Origin: Streptococcus oralis
Lineage (GTDB): Bacteria; Bacillota; Bacilli; Lactobacillales; Streptococcaceae
Assembly (NCBI RefSeq): GCF_003943415.1
Contig: NZ_RJPK01000002.1
Location: 313,878-377,877, forward strand
Reading direction: 5' to 3'
DNA length: 64,000 nucleotides
Each line of letters starts with the position of its first letter. Position 1 is the stretch's first letter. Below are positions 48,660 to 58,585 of the stretch, piece after piece. The translations under genes and the position numbers were made by a program. The notes under the pieces are model-generated. The model saw nothing but the letters and a program-made list of their open reading frames with translations, ran no database searches and was not told where the DNA came from.

Positions 48660-49700
48660 TTAATTATTCAAGGCTGCTGCCATTGTAGCTGCAACTTCAG
48701 CTTCGAAGTCATTTGCAGCTTTCTCAATTCCTTCACCAACTTCAAAGCGAGCGAACTCAACTACTGAAGCATTTACTGATTCAAGATAAGCTTCAACTGT
48801 CTTGCTGTCATCCATGATGTAGACTTGTGCAAGAAGTGTGTATGCCTGGTCAACTTTAGTATTGTCAAGCATGAAGCGGTCCATTTTACCTGGGATGATT
48901 TTGTCCCAGATTTTTTCTGGTTTGCCTTCTGCAGCCAACTCAGCTTTGATGTCAGCTTCAGCTTGAGCGATTACTTCATCAGTCAATTGTGCTTTTGATC
49001 CATATTTCAAGTGTGGAAGAGCTGGTTTGTTAACCATTGCACGGCTTTCGTTGTCTTGATCAATTACGTGGTTCAATTGTGCCAACTCATCTTTAACGAA
49101 TTGAGCGTCCAATTCTTTGTATGAAAGAACTGTTGGTTTCATCGCTGCGATGTGCATAGAGATTTGCTTAGCAAGAGCTTCGTCTCCACCTTCAATAACT
49201 GAGATAACACCGATACGACCACCGTTGTGTTGGTAAGCTCCAAAGTGTTGTGCATCTGTTTTTTCGATTAAAGCAAAACGACGGAATGAGATTTTTTCTC
49301 CGATAGTTGCTGTTGCAGATACATACGCTGCTTCAAGAGTTTCACCTGAAGGCATTGTCAAAGCAAGAGCTTCTTCATTGTTAGCTGGCTTTCCTTCAGC
49401 AATTACTTTAGCTGTAGCGTTTACCAAGTCAACGAATTGAGCATTTTTAGCAACGAAGTCAGTTTCAGCGTTTACTTCAATTACTGCTGCAACGTTACCG
49501 TTAACATAAACACCAGTCAAACCTTCTGCAGCAACACGATCAGCTTTCTTAGCAGCTTTCGCCATACCTTTTTCACGAAGCAATTCAATCGCTTTTTCGA
49601 TGTCACCGTCTGTTTCTACAAGCGCTTTTTTAGCGTCCATAACACCAGCACCAGATTTTTCACGCAACTCTTTTACGAGTTTAGCTGTAATTTCTGCCAT
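48660..49700 (-). CDS. tsf: Elongation factor Ts
   Basis: A 346-residue EF-Ts. The N-terminal [22 protein letters not shown] segment (near 11-32, shown by [13 protein letters not shown]) and [14 protein letters not shown] near 73-86 are diagnostic. It recycles EF-Tu-GDP. Downstream of rpsB with a 78-bp spacer holding a GC-rich hairpin. Streptococcal EF-Ts carries a longer middle region than the E. coli protein; this length is normal for the genus. Confidence 0.98.
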   Translation of the reverse strand: MAEITAKLVKELREKSGAGVMDAKKALVETDGDIEKAIELLREKGMAKAAKKADRVAAEGLTGVYVNGNVAAVIEVNAETDFVAKNAQFVDLVNATAKVIAEGKPANNEEALALTMPSGETLEAAYVSATATIGEKISFRRFALIEKTDAQHFGAYQHNGGRIGVISVIEGGDEALAKQISMHIAAMKPTVLSYKELDAQFVKDELAQLNHVIDQDNESRAMVNKPALPHLKYGSKAQLTDEVIAQAEADIKAELAAEGKPEKIWDKIIPGKMDRFMLDNTKVDQAYTLLAQVYIMDDSKTVEAYLESVNASVVEFARFEVGEGIEKAANDFEAEVAATMAAALNN

Positions 49701-49726
49701 TTTGATTCTCCTATATTTTTTAAAAA

Positions 49727-49757
49727 TAGGAGAGCCGGGCTAAGCCCCGCCCTCCTA
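49727..49757 (-). terminator. GC-rich attenuator-like hairpin between rpsB and tsf
   Basis: TAGGAG and CTCCTA arms enclose a second GC-rich imperfect stem (GGGGCTTAGCCC), followed leftward by TTTTT. It lies 21 bp after the rpsB stop and could reduce read-through into tsf or stabilise the mRNA. Confidence 0.7.
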
Positions 49758-49778
49758 GGTAATTACTATTTATATGAA

Positions 49779-50558
49779 TTAAGCGTTGTCGCCTTCTACA
49801 ACTTCAACGATTTCTTCGATTGAGTCTGCTTGAGCTTCTGAAGCTGCAAATTCTGCTTCAACTGCTGCTGCATCTTCACCTTGACGTCCTTCAATGATAG
49901 CGTCAGCCAATTTAGCTGTGATCAATTTAACCGCGCGGATAGCGTCATCGTTAGCTGGGATGATTACATCGATATCGTCTGGATCAGTGTTTGTGTCAAC
50001 CATCGCTACAACTGGGATACCCAATTTTTTAGCTTCTTTAACAGCGATTTGCTCTTTATGTGGGTCAACTACGTACATTACATCAGGGATACGAGGCATG
50101 TCTTCGATACCACCCAAGAATTTTTCAAGACGTGCACGTTGTTTGTTAAGAAGTGCAACTTCTTTCTTAGGAAGAACGTCGAAGATTCCTTCTTCTTCCA
50201 TACGTTTGATTTCTTTCAAACGAGCAATACGTTTTTGGATAGTTCCCCAGTTAGTAAGAGTTCCACCCAACCAACGGTGGTTGATGTAGTATTGACCTGA
50301 ACGTACAGCTTCTTCAGCAACAGCGTCAGCAGCTTGTTTCTTAGTACCAACAAACAATACAACTGCATCGTTAGCTGCTGCATCACGCATAAAGTCATAT
50401 GCTTGGTCAGCGTATTTTACAGTTTGTTGCAAGTCGATAACGTGGATTCCGTTACGCTCAGTAAAGATGTACTTAGCCATCTTAGGGTTCCAGCGACGAG
50501 TTTGGTGACCAAAGTGTACACCAGCCTCAAGAAGTTGTTTCATTGAAATTACTGCCAT
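49779..50558 (-). CDS. rpsB: 30S ribosomal protein S2
   Basis: A 259-residue S2. Start at 50558 ([20 protein letters not shown]) with AAGGAG 7 bp upstream; a longer in-frame start at 50642 lies in the leader and was rejected. Family motifs [12 protein letters not shown] near 22-33, [12 protein letters not shown] near 90-101 and a variable acidic tail are present. Cotranscribed with tsf. Confidence 0.98.
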   Translation of the reverse strand: MAVISMKQLLEAGVHFGHQTRRWNPKMAKYIFTERNGIHVIDLQQTVKYADQAYDFMRDAAANDAVVLFVGTKKQAADAVAEEAVRSGQYYINHRWLGGTLTNWGTIQKRIARLKEIKRMEEEGIFDVLPKKEVALLNKQRARLEKFLGGIEDMPRIPDVMYVVDPHKEQIAVKEAKKLGIPVVAMVDTNTDPDDIDVIIPANDDAIRAVKLITAKLADAIIEGRQGEDAAAVEAEFAASEAQADSIEEIVEVVEGDNA

Positions 50559-50668
50559 GAGTATTTCTCCTTTTTGTTTTTTTCCTCTCCTCGACTTCAA
50601 CTTGCAAAACGACCCGAGGGCAACAGTCTCACAATTCATCAAGAATGAGTATTATCGTTTACACGACA
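50559..50668 (-). promoter_or_regulatory. rpsB leader, about 110 nt, possibly regulatory
   Basis: The promoter at 50675-50703 leaves an untranslated leader of about 110 nt before rpsB. Many firmicute ribosomal-protein leaders bind their own product. I cannot fold this one with certainty, so a regulatory role is only a suggestion. Confidence 0.35.
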
Positions 50669-50674
50669 AGTTCT

Positions 50675-50703
50675 ATTCTATCATATTTCAACAGTATTTT
50701 CAA
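50675..50703 (-). promoter_or_regulatory. rpsB-tsf promoter
   Basis: Reading leftward: TTGAAA (50703-50698), a 17-bp spacer, TAGAAT (50680-50675). Confidence 0.7.
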
Positions 50704-50748
50704 GCTATTTAGTAGAATTTTAGTAGGACTTTCGGATAAAAACATTAA

Positions 50749-50770
50749 AAGAGACTCGATTGAGTCTCTT
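50749..50770 (-). terminator. pcsB terminator
   Basis: AAGAGACTC and GAGTCTCTT form a perfect 9-bp stem with a 4-base loop, followed leftward by TTTAA. Confidence 0.85.
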
Positions 50771-50781
50771 CGTTTTATACA

Positions 50782-51981
50782 TTAGTTTGGATAGATGTAT
50801 GTTACGTAACCTTCAGAAGTTGTAGTTGGGTTGAACCATCCACGTTTGTTTCCGATTGTACGATCTCCACCGTAGTTTGATTCTGATACTTGAATACGAG
50901 TTGATGATGAAACTGCTGTAACAACCGCTACGTGTCCATAACCACCATCATTCCAACATGCAATCGCACCAACTTGTGGAGTTGAACCTGTACGGAATCC
51001 TGCTGCAGCTGCACTTGTTGCCCACTGAGCTCCGTTGCCCCAGTAATCTCCAGCCCAAGGTGCCAATGTTTTAGCTCCCCAAGTACATTCACCAGTTGGA
51101 TAACTTGAAGCATTTGAGCTGTAAGTTGGGCGTTGTCTAGCAGGCGCTGGCGCTGGAGTGTAGCTTGAATCCTCATCGTCAGTTGTTGATGTTGCCTGTA
51201 CTTGAGCTGAGAAACTTGTGTTTCCAGAAGCAACAACTGACTGCTGTTGGCTTGTTTGACGTGCTCTGTAAGCTGCTTCTGCTTCTGCTGCAGCACGTGC
51301 TTCTGCCTCTGCTGCTGCTTTCTTCTCTAGCAAACTAGCTTTTTCACCTTCTGCAGTAGCTTTTTCAGCAGCAAGATTCAACTCTGCAACCTTCAACTCA
51401 GCTTGCTTAGTTGTCAATGCCTGCGCATCATCAGCCAGTTTTTGTTGGTTAGCAATAACCGTATTGATTGCTTCATTATTGGCTACTTGTTTATCAGAAA
51501 TTGCTTTTTTATCAGCCTTTTGTTGCTCCAACATTTTGTTGTTAGCCGATACAATCTCGCTCATTGCAGCAACACGCGAAATAGCTTCTGTGATTGATTT
51601 TGAGTTTACAATTGTATTAATGTAGCTAGTCGCAGCTCCATTTGTCTGTGCGCTACGTGCTTGTTTTTCTAAAGAAGCATTACGAGCCACGATATTTTTA
51701 GAAAGCTCTGTAATTTCTCCCTCAAGTTTTTTAGATTCAGCTTGTAATTTTTCGTTTTCAGCTTGCAAGCTTGCTTGCTCTGCTTGAATTGTTGAAACTT
51801 GACCTTGGATTTGATCCACTTGCTTTTGAGCTTCTTGTTGTTGCTCTGTTAAACTGCTAATTTTATTATCTTGAGCAGCAATTTTTTCATCAGTTGTTTC
51901 TGCACGAACAGTTGTCAATACTGCCGTTTGTGAGACCAATACTGTACTTAACAAAAGTGACGCTAAGATTTTTTTCTTCAT
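50782..51981 (-). CDS. pcsB: Peptidoglycan hydrolase PcsB
   Basis: A 399-residue secreted cell-division hydrolase: signal peptide (about 1-27), long coiled coil (about 33-245; Gln/Glu/Lys/Ala-rich), an Ala-rich linker, then a CHAP domain (about 280-399). The CHAP domain has [12 protein letters not shown], with the catalytic-type Cys, and GYGHVAVV with the His. FtsEX activates it to split septal peptidoglycan. It lies after mreD, and a WalR box upstream matches its known WalRK control in pneumococcus. Confidence 0.97.
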   Translation of the reverse strand: MKKKILASLLLSTVLVSQTAVLTTVRAETTDEKIAAQDNKISSLTEQQQEAQKQVDQIQGQVSTIQAEQASLQAENEKLQAESKKLEGEITELSKNIVARNASLEKQARSAQTNGAATSYINTIVNSKSITEAISRVAAMSEIVSANNKMLEQQKADKKAISDKQVANNEAINTVIANQQKLADDAQALTTKQAELKVAELNLAAEKATAEGEKASLLEKKAAAEAEARAAAEAEAAYRARQTSQQQSVVASGNTSFSAQVQATSTTDDEDSSYTPAPAPARQRPTYSSNASSYPTGECTWGAKTLAPWAGDYWGNGAQWATSAAAAGFRTGSTPQVGAIACWNDGGYGHVAVVTAVSSSTRIQVSESNYGGDRTIGNKRGWFNPTTTSEGYVTYIYPN

Positions 51982-52043
51982 ATTCTGTCGATACTCCTTC
52001 TATTTGAGACATTACTAGTATACCAAAAAAAGACATAATAAAT

Positions 52044-52060
52044 ATTACGCCTTTGTTACA
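52044..52060 (-). promoter_or_regulatory. WalR (VicR) operator of pcsB
   Basis: Read leftward TGTAAC, 5 bp, CGTAAT; one deviation from the direct-repeat consensus. It overlaps the expected -35 position of a promoter with TATACT at 52022-52017. WalR activation of pcsB is established in pneumococcus. Confidence 0.7.
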
Positions 52061-52074
52061 TTTATATTTCTTTC

Positions 52075-52569
52075 TCATAGATAATATTTTTCAAAAATGT
52101 ATTGGAAAATCGCCATCCATAAGAAGTTCAGAATCATTGAAGGGACAAGGCTATAGACAATGAAAACCGGCATAGAATCTACAGTCAGTCCCACAGCAAG
52201 AGCCAAAAGATAGCTCCCCATATCAAACAGAAAACTGATCACAATAATGGTCAACATCCTTGTCCAACGATTTGTCAAAATCACGCTGTTAAACTTGTGG
52301 AGCGAAGCACCTATCAAAATAAACAAAAGCGTGGCAATTCCAATCAAGTGGAAAAAATAAATATCATAAACCAAGCCCACTATAAAACAATAGGCTAGGT
52401 AGAGATATTCCGATACTTCGATTGTCTCAAATAAGAGAAACAAAAATAGAAAATGACTGGCTAAATGAAAGTGGGGGAAGAAGGATCCCACCAATTGACT
52501 AATATGAGCATCAATTAGCACGACAAAAGGGAGTAAAAAGAATATACCAACTTGTTTAAACAGTCTCAT
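52075..52569 (-). CDS. mreD: Rod-shape-determining membrane protein MreD
   Basis: A 164-residue polytopic protein with about five hydrophobic helices, following mreC by 2 bp. The small size, position and GLVYDIYFFHLIGIATLLF segment match MreD. In ovococci MreCD direct peripheral peptidoglycan synthesis; no mreB is present in streptococci or here. Confidence 0.93.
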   Translation of the reverse strand: MRLFKQVGIFFLLPFVVLIDAHISQLVGSFFPHFHLASHFLFLFLLFETIEVSEYLYLAYCFIVGLVYDIYFFHLIGIATLLFILIGASLHKFNSVILTNRWTRMLTIIVISFLFDMGSYLLALAVGLTVDSMPVFIVYSLVPSMILNFLWMAIFQYIFEKYYL

Positions 52570-52571
52570 TG

Positions 52572-53387
52572 CTAATTCCCCACTAACTCTACCACATGAA
52601 GATCTTTGATATCAGCACTTAACTTTACAGTTACCTCTCGTGTTAGATAGTCACTGCTGTGCGTTGTACCAACAATCTCTCCAACAGGAATATCTTTGAC
52701 ATTAAAGTTTCCTAGCCCCCCTGTAGTCACCTTATCTCCAGCACTGATGTCACTATTACTATTTAATTGACTGATTTTAAGCAGTTCAGTTTCCTTGTCA
52801 TAACCAACGATGATTCCGTATATTTCAGTAGAACCATGCAGGATTTTAACAGAAATTTTGTCGGAATTTTCAGTGTTTGTCAATAAGTTGACCGTTGTTG
52901 AATGCTCCTCTACTTTTGAAACACTACCAACCAATCCACCATTTGCAATGACCAACATATTTTCAGAAACTCCTTTTGAACTTCCCGTATCAATTGTTAA
53001 CTCTTGCTTCCAAGATACTGGAGCACGCATAATCACATCTGCTGCTAGGATTTTTGTAGCCTGTAATTTTGAGTTCATCTCTAGCAACTGACGTAGTTGT
53101 TCATTTTCTGTTTTTAAACGTTCTGATTGATTAGACTCCACCTCTAATTGATAGAGTTGTTTTTTCAGACTTTCGTTTTCATTGTAAGTCTGTGTCAAAT
53201 GTCCCAAATCTGATTTGAAAGCATCAAACCACTGAAAAGGTTTTTGAACAATTCTATCTACTAAGGAAATCCCATCTCCTAGTTTTGTCACAATAGCACT
53301 TGAATAGGTTGTCACTAATAGTACAGAAACTGCCAGAACTGTGACAAAAACGATGATTAGATATTTTGATTTTTTAAAACGGTTCAT
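52572..53387 (-). CDS. mreC: Rod-shape-determining protein MreC
   Basis: A 271-residue protein: one N-terminal helix (about 9-30), a coiled coil (about 65-105) and a C-terminal beta-rich MreC domain. The domain has VSWKQELTIDTGSSKGVSENM (shown by TIDTGSSKGVSENM, near 130) and GDKVTTGGLGNFNVKDIPVG near 218. Part of the peripheral wall-synthesis complex. First of mreC-mreD. Confidence 0.95.
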   Translation of the reverse strand: MNRFKKSKYLIIVFVTVLAVSVLLVTTYSSAIVTKLGDGISLVDRIVQKPFQWFDAFKSDLGHLTQTYNENESLKKQLYQLEVESNQSERLKTENEQLRQLLEMNSKLQATKILAADVIMRAPVSWKQELTIDTGSSKGVSENMLVIANGGLVGSVSKVEEHSTTVNLLTNTENSDKISVKILHGSTEIYGIIVGYDKETELLKISQLNSNSDISAGDKVTTGGLGNFNVKDIPVGEIVGTTHSSDYLTREVTVKLSADIKDLHVVELVGN

Positions 53388-53447
53388 ATTACTACCTTTA
53401 TACTAAAAACCTGCTACTGTGAGCTTATTATCAATCCTACAAACCTG

Positions 53448-54242
53448 CTAAGATTTTAAGAAAAATAAGAGACATCCCAGCACCAGAATCACAAGAATCG
53501 CCAGTGTATCCTTTTGACTCCATCTCAACTGTCTATACTGGCTTCTACCCTTTCCTCCCTGATAACCACGCGCTTCCATGGCAATTGCCAATGAATCTGC
53601 ACGCTTTAAGCTCGTCGCAAAAAGAGGAATTAAAATCGGAATCATAGCCTTTACTTTTTGAACGATGCTTCCCTCACCAAAGTCAACTCCACGGGCCTTT
53701 TGAGCATTCATAATTCTCGTTGTGTCATCCATCAAGGTTGGAACAAAACGCAAACTCATTGATAACATCAGACCAATTTCATGAACGGGAACTTTCACGC
53801 GTTTCAGAGGCGCTAAAAGAGATTCAACTGCAGCTGCCAGACTCAAAGGCATGGTCGTTAACGTTAGCAAAGTTGAAAAGAAAATAATCAACACAAAACG
53901 ACAGAAAATGATTCCTGCTTGTTGCAAAGCATAATCCGTTATTCTTATAAAAGAAAACTCAAATAGGACATTTCCACTTGAAATGAAAAAGAGCTGAAAA
54001 AGAGTCGTAAAAGCAATCAAGAAGAACATGGACTTTAATCCCTGAACGAAAAATGAGAGGGAGACACCCGACAAAGCGATAAATATACCTGTCGCTACAA
54101 AAAGAATGAGATTGGCGAGGGGATTATTGGCCCAAAATACAACCAAAATCAACAGGATCATAGCGAGCAATTTACTACGGGGATCCAAGCGATGAATGAT
54201 GGAATCTCCTGGTATATAACGCCCTAAAATCATACTATCCAT
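53448..54242 (-). CDS. ecfT: ECF transporter transmembrane component EcfT
   Basis: A 264-residue membrane protein: the start [20 protein letters not shown] and the two coupling motifs ([23 protein letters not shown] near 168-190, with the Ala-Arg-Gly signature) are typical of EcfT. It links substrate-binding S components to the EcfA1/A2 ATPases for vitamin and cofactor uptake. Overlaps ecfA2 by 8 bp. Confidence 0.97.
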   Translation of the reverse strand: MDSMILGRYIPGDSIIHRLDPRSKLLAMILLILVVFWANNPLANLILFVATGIFIALSGVSLSFFVQGLKSMFFLIAFTTLFQLFFISSGNVLFEFSFIRITDYALQQAGIIFCRFVLIIFFSTLLTLTTMPLSLAAAVESLLAPLKRVKVPVHEIGLMLSMSLRFVPTLMDDTTRIMNAQKARGVDFGEGSIVQKVKAMIPILIPLFATSLKRADSLAIAMEARGYQGGKGRSQYRQLRWSQKDTLAILVILVLGCLLFFLKS

Positions 54243-55074
54243 TTAGCGACTCCTTAAACTCCTCTATCTTGATTGGTAGTTTTTTAAAAGCTACACCTCT
54301 ATCTGCCAAACGTTTACAAAAGGCTGTGATTTTAGGCACACCTAACTGTACATTTTCCATAGAGGCTACATCTTGGAAGACATCACTTGGTTTACCACTT
54401 TTGACCAAACGTCCCTTTTCCATAACGTAGACCTGATCAGCATACTCAGCTACATCATCCATCAAATGCGTTACCAAAACGATTGTCATTCCAGCAAGGT
54501 GAAGTTTTTTAAACAGGGTCATCAATTCTTTTCTGCCCAGAGGATCTAGCCCTGCTGTTGGCTCATCCAAAACCAAGACAGTTGGCTCCATAGCTAGCAT
54601 ACCTGCTATAGCCACACGTCTCATCTGGCCACCCGAAAGTTCAAAAGGACTGCGCTCAAAGAGTGACTCATTGATGCCTACCAAGGCTAACTTTTCACGC
54701 GCAACTTTCTTGGCCTCTTCCTCAGAAACTCCAAAATTTTGCGGTCCAAACGCAACATCTTTCAAAACAGTCTCTTCAAAAATTTGATTTTCAGCAAATT
54801 GAAACACTAGACCGACTTGCTTTCGAATCTGTCGAATTTCTTTATTTGTTGATGTAGGGGTAATGACGGTATCGAAAACTCGAACAGAACCCTTACTTGG
54901 AACCAATAGGCCATTTAAAAGCTGTAAGATCGTCGATTTCCCACTACCTGTATGTCCTATCAAAGCTGTATAGGAACCATCCTCAATCGTCAAGGAAACA
55001 TCAGTCAAGGCTGATGAAGATAGGGGAGTCCCCTCTTGATAGGTAAAGCTCACATTTTCTAGAGTAATTCCCAT
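54235..55074 (-). CDS. ecfA2: ECF transporter ATPase EcfA2
   Basis: A 279-residue ABC ATPase: Walker [10 protein letters not shown] near 39-47, Q-loop FQFAENQ, signature LSGGQMRR and Walker [13 protein letters not shown]. The Met in the signature is characteristic of EcfA2. Second ATPase of the energy-coupling module; overlaps ecfA1 by 16 bp. Confidence 0.97.
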   Translation of the reverse strand: MGITLENVSFTYQEGTPLSSSALTDVSLTIEDGSYTALIGHTGSGKSTILQLLNGLLVPSKGSVRVFDTVITPTSTNKEIRQIRKQVGLVFQFAENQIFEETVLKDVAFGPQNFGVSEEEAKKVAREKLALVGINESLFERSPFELSGGQMRRVAIAGMLAMEPTVLVLDEPTAGLDPLGRKELMTLFKKLHLAGMTIVLVTHLMDDVAEYADQVYVMEKGRLVKSGKPSDVFQDVASMENVQLGVPKITAFCKRLADRGVAFKKLPIKIEEFKESLNG

Positions 55075-55886
55075 AACTTGTCCTCTAGTTCTCCTTCTGT
55101 CAAATAGCTATCCGGCAACTGATAACCAGTCTCTCTCAAAGATTCTCTCAATTGATTCGTAAAGGGATCATCTAAGCCTATCTGGTCAAGGTCGTCCCGA
55201 GAAAAAAGTTCTCTTGGGCTACTGGTTGACTCCACTTGGCCTTTTTTCATGACCAGGACACGGTCACTCATCGCAACTTCTTCCAAGTCATGCGTAATGG
55301 AGACAACTGTCATCTGGTGGTCTTTTCGAATCTCTTGAACTGTCTGAATCAGTTCTCTTCGACCCTCGGGGTCCAACATACTTGTAGCCTCGTCCAGAAT
55401 TAAAATAGCTGGCCTCAAGGCAACAACTCCTGCAATAGCCACCCGTTGTTTTTGTCCACCAGATAAGCGGGCTGGTTCTCTCTTCTTAAAGTCCAGCATA
55501 CCTACCAACTCCAAAGATTCAGCCACTCTCTTTTTCATTTCTTCACGAGGAAGTCCCTGATTTTCTAAACCAAAAGCAACATCATCTTCAACAGTTGCGC
55601 CCACAAACTGGTTATCTGGATTTTGAAAAACCATACCAATTTGACGACGCAAGTCCCAAACATTCTCAGAGGACAGCAATTGGCCATCTATCCAGATTTC
55701 CCCGGACTCTGCTTCAAGCAAACCATCAATCAAACGAATAGTTGTTGACTTTCCACTCCCATTATGACCTACAATTGAGAGCCACTCCCCACGTTTCACG
55801 TGAAACGAGACATTATTAACATCATAATGATCTTGGTCTTCCTTATAACGAAAAGACAGGTCTTTTACTTCAATAATCGATTTCAT
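55059..55886 (-). CDS. ecfA1: ECF transporter ATPase EcfA1
   Basis: A 275-residue ABC ATPase: Walker [10 protein letters not shown] near 39-47, Q-loop FQNPDNQF, signature LSGGQKQR, Walker [13 protein letters not shown] and switch SITHD. It pairs with EcfA2. The module is promiscuous and serves several unlinked S components. It overlaps pgsA by 4 bp. Confidence 0.97.
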   Translation of the reverse strand: MKSIIEVKDLSFRYKEDQDHYDVNNVSFHVKRGEWLSIVGHNGSGKSTTIRLIDGLLEAESGEIWIDGQLLSSENVWDLRRQIGMVFQNPDNQFVGATVEDDVAFGLENQGLPREEMKKRVAESLELVGMLDFKKREPARLSGGQKQRVAIAGVVALRPAILILDEATSMLDPEGRRELIQTVQEIRKDHQMTVVSITHDLEEVAMSDRVLVMKKGQVESTSSPRELFSRDDLDQIGLDDPFTNQLRESLRETGYQLPDSYLTEGELEDKLWELL

Positions 55887-56428
55887 TTCGAACCAAATGT
55901 CCCTTTGAATACATGAGCGCTACCCTTGAAATAATCATAACCAGAGTAGATAGTGAAAAACAAAGCTGTATAAAGCAACAGTTGCCCAATTAAATTCCAA
56001 TGTAAGAGCAAAAAGATAATCGCAAACATTTGACTAAAGGTCTTGATTTTCCCTGGCATAGCTGCCGCCAGAACCGTTCCTCCTGTCTCAACGAGCAACA
56101 GACGTAGGCCTGTCACAGCGAGTTCACGACAGATGATAATAGCAACAACCCAAGCTGGAGTCATACCCAACTCAATCAACATGATAAAAGCTGACATAAC
56201 CAACAGCTTATCGGCCATCGGATCAGCAAATTTTCCAAAATTGCTGACTACATTCCATTTGCGAGCAAGATAGCCATCGAGATAATCTGTTATACTAGCA
56301 ACTGCAAAGATAATCGCTGCCAGCAGGTGACTGCCTTGTGAATGACCCAAAGTCAAAACAAGAATAAAGAGAGGTATAAAGAGAATTCTACCAATAGTTA
56401 ATACATTAGGAATTTGTTCTTTTTTCAT
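55883..56428 (-). CDS. pgsA: CDP-diacylglycerol--glycerol-3-phosphate 3-phosphatidyltransferase
   Basis: A 181-residue CDP-alcohol phosphotransferase with several helices. The signature ITDYLDGYLARKWNVVSNFGKFADPMADKLL (split as DYLDGYLARKW and GKFADPMADK, near 45-75) carries the DGxxAR...GxxxDxxxD metal-binding motif. It makes phosphatidylglycerol phosphate. Lies 10 bp after rodZ. Confidence 0.96.
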   Translation of the reverse strand: MKKEQIPNVLTIGRILFIPLFILVLTLGHSQGSHLLAAIIFAVASITDYLDGYLARKWNVVSNFGKFADPMADKLLVMSAFIMLIELGMTPAWVVAIIICRELAVTGLRLLLVETGGTVLAAAMPGKIKTFSQMFAIIFLLLHWNLIGQLLLYTALFFTIYSGYDYFKGSAHVFKGTFGSK

Positions 56429-56438
56429 TGATTTTTCC

Positions 56439-57263
56439 TTAATCTGTAGTGAATGTAAGTGTCACAGTTCCAGTCTGAGTTGTCAGCTTGGAAGTATCGA
56501 TTGTTTGATTGTCCACAGTTAAAGTAACTCCCTTCACTACACCTAAAGTAATCGTCACAGGATTTTTCGTCGAAACTGTTGTTTTTGCGTTTTTATTGTC
56601 TGATGACAAGGTCACACCACCTTCAAGGTCACTCCCTGAAACACTAATCCAGCTAGTTGTATCTGAAACTGTTAGCTGAACCGTAACCGTTTCCTTACTT
56701 GATTTATAGTGTGCCTCAATATGATTGCCCTCACCCGAAACCGTAATTTTTGATTCTAGGGTAGAAGATGTGCTAGACGTCTGACTGCTAGAAGATGAAC
56801 TAGACGAGGTTGTTGAACCAGTTGAGTTCACAACACTATAATTAGCTGAAGAAGGACGCATTGGTTGAGTCTGAATATAATTCCAAACATAATAGGTCAC
56901 AAAAATTAAAATCGACAAAGCAAACAGAACAAAGTAAAACAGAGGGAGATAAGACGTTTTTTTCTTATTTGATCGTCTACGACCAGACAAGTCTTCTTCA
57001 TCAACATCTACCTCTTCATAGGTAATCATGCTTCCCGAATCATAGGCATCCAAAATGATTCGCTCGTCCAATTCAACCGCCCAGGCATATTTTCTTAAAA
57101 AAGAACGAGCATAAAATGGACTAGGAAGGCGATCAAAATCATCAGCCTCCATAGCCTCTAATAGATTCATCTGAATATCCGTTTTTGCCTGCAGTTCTTC
57201 TATACTCAATCCCTGATTAATTCTGGCTAAACGCAGAACCTCTCCAATTGTTTTTTTTCTCAT
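56439..57263 (-). CDS. rodZ: Cell-shape protein RodZ
   Basis: A 274-residue protein: N-terminal helix-turn-helix (about 5-70, EVLRLARINQGLSIEELQAK), basic juxtamembrane RRRSNKKKTS, one helix (about 105-127), a Ser-rich linker and a C-terminal beta domain (DUF4115-type). It organises the elongation machinery. I set the start at 57263: AAGGA lies 9 bp upstream, whereas for the upstream ATG at 57272 it would be directly adjacent. Confidence 0.93.
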   Translation of the reverse strand: MRKKTIGEVLRLARINQGLSIEELQAKTDIQMNLLEAMEADDFDRLPSPFYARSFLRKYAWAVELDERIILDAYDSGSMITYEEVDVDEEDLSGRRRSNKKKTSYLPLFYFVLFALSILIFVTYYVWNYIQTQPMRPSSANYSVVNSTGSTTSSSSSSSSQTSSTSSTLESKITVSGEGNHIEAHYKSSKETVTVQLTVSDTTSWISVSGSDLEGGVTLSSDNKNAKTTVSTKNPVTITLGVVKGVTLTVDNQTIDTSKLTTQTGTVTLTFTTD

Positions 57264-57301
57264 ACTTAACATTCCTTTTTACATTAATATTTCTATCTAT
57301 T

Positions 57302-58585
57302 TTAGGATGGAAAGATAGTAAAATCAATCAAATCACCATCATCTATCAAACGATGCCCAGCTTCAAGAACATCGTCTAAAGTAATTTCTTGTAAAATTTT
57401 TGGTAAATCAAAAATAGTTTCCCCTTTGTCGACTGGTTCATACTGTGTCGCAATAAACTCCAAGGAGTTCATACTACTGAAAAATTCCCCAAACATCTCA
57501 CTCTTAACAAGATCGAGATGCTCCTCTGTAAGATCTGTATCACTACTAAACTGACGAATCGCTTTCCGAAACTGGTGTGACAACGAAACAGGTTCTTTGG
57601 TATCCATCGTCAACATTACAAAATGAAAGCGGCCATTCACTTCCACCTCTAAGGACAGCGAGGCATCCAACTTCCCTGTCTCATATAACTTTTGAAATCG
57701 CTCAGAAGTCCAACCAAACATCATCGTAAACAGTAATTTTAGCAAAACATTATAACGGTAGCAATCTTCTTCTGCCACTTCACCTGCTCCCCTAATTCCA
57801 ACAGCAAGCTTTGGTGAAGAAACTTCCATCCGAAGGCTATCTGTTTCTTTGACAGCTTGTAAAGTAAGCTTCTCCTTCCTTACTAGCATTTCTTCCAAGT
57901 TTCCAAGTCTCTTTTGCGAAAAATACTTCTCAACCGTATCTACATCAAAATTTCCAACTAAAAACAAAGACATATTGACAGGTTTGTAAAAGGCTGCAAA
58001 GTTATTTTTTAAGTCATTTAGCTGAATATTGTTAATTGATTTTTCACTTCCAACAATATCCGCTGCCAGAGGAGTATTGGGATAAAGATTTGCTAAGGTT
58101 GCAAAAAACAGACGCGAATCTGGATCGTCTTGGTACATCTCACGTTCCTGTTGGATAATTTCCCGCTCTCTCTCAACTGACTCTTCTGTAAAATGTGCAA
58201 CTGTTACCAATTCTTCAAGCAAATCCAAATTTTCTGATAAATAATCTATTGTTGAAAACAAATAACTCGTCTTTGTAAAACTTGTAAAAGCATTGCTATC
58301 AGCTCCCAAGCGTGTAAAAGACTCCATAATATCCTCAGCATTTTCTCTCTCAAACAGTTTATGTTCAAGAAAATGTGCAATTCCAGCTGGATAACACTGT
58401 AAACCTTTTTCAGATAGTGTAAAGCATGTGTCTACTGATCCAAATCGAACTGTTACAACTCCGTAAACTTCATTAAATTGTTTCTTAGGAAGGAGAGACA
58501 CTGTCAATCCATTTGATAGACGAGTCTGATAAACCGTCTCCTTTACAGCAGGATAGTATTTTTCTTCAAAGATAACTGATGTCAT
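57302..58585 (-). CDS. M16 family peptidase (YmfH-like)
   Basis: A 427-residue insulinase-family protein with the inverted zinc motif HFLEHKLFE near 71-79 and the downstream Glu in an EREREIIQQE segment near 135-144, so it is likely catalytic. Pairs with the neighbouring M16 protein that lacks the motif, as in Bacillus YmfH/YmfF. Function in the cell is not well defined. It overlaps the upstream gene by 4 bp. Confidence 0.88.
   Translation of the reverse strand: MTSVIFEEKYYPAVKETVYQTRLSNGLTVSLLPKKQFNEVYGVVTVRFGSVDTCFTLSEKGLQCYPAGIAHFLEHKLFERENAEDIMESFTRLGADSNAFTSFTKTSYLFSTIDYLSENLDLLEELVTVAHFTEESVEREREIIQQEREMYQDDPDSRLFFATLANLYPNTPLAADIVGSEKSINNIQLNDLKNNFAAFYKPVNMSLFLVGNFDVDTVEKYFSQKRLGNLEEMLVRKEKLTLQAVKETDSLRMEVSSPKLAVGIRGAGEVAEEDCYRYNVLLKLLFTMMFGWTSERFQKLYETGKLDASLSLEVEVNGRFHFVMLTMDTKEPVSLSHQFRKAIRQFSSDTDLTEEHLDLVKSEMFGEFFSSMNSLEFIATQYEPVDKGETIFDLPKILQEITLDDVLEAGHRLIDDGDLIDFTIFPS

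Noticed and set aside
50928-51296. A 122-residue frame rich in Gln within pcsB
   Set aside because: It is the out-of-frame reading of the pcsB linker and CHAP region.
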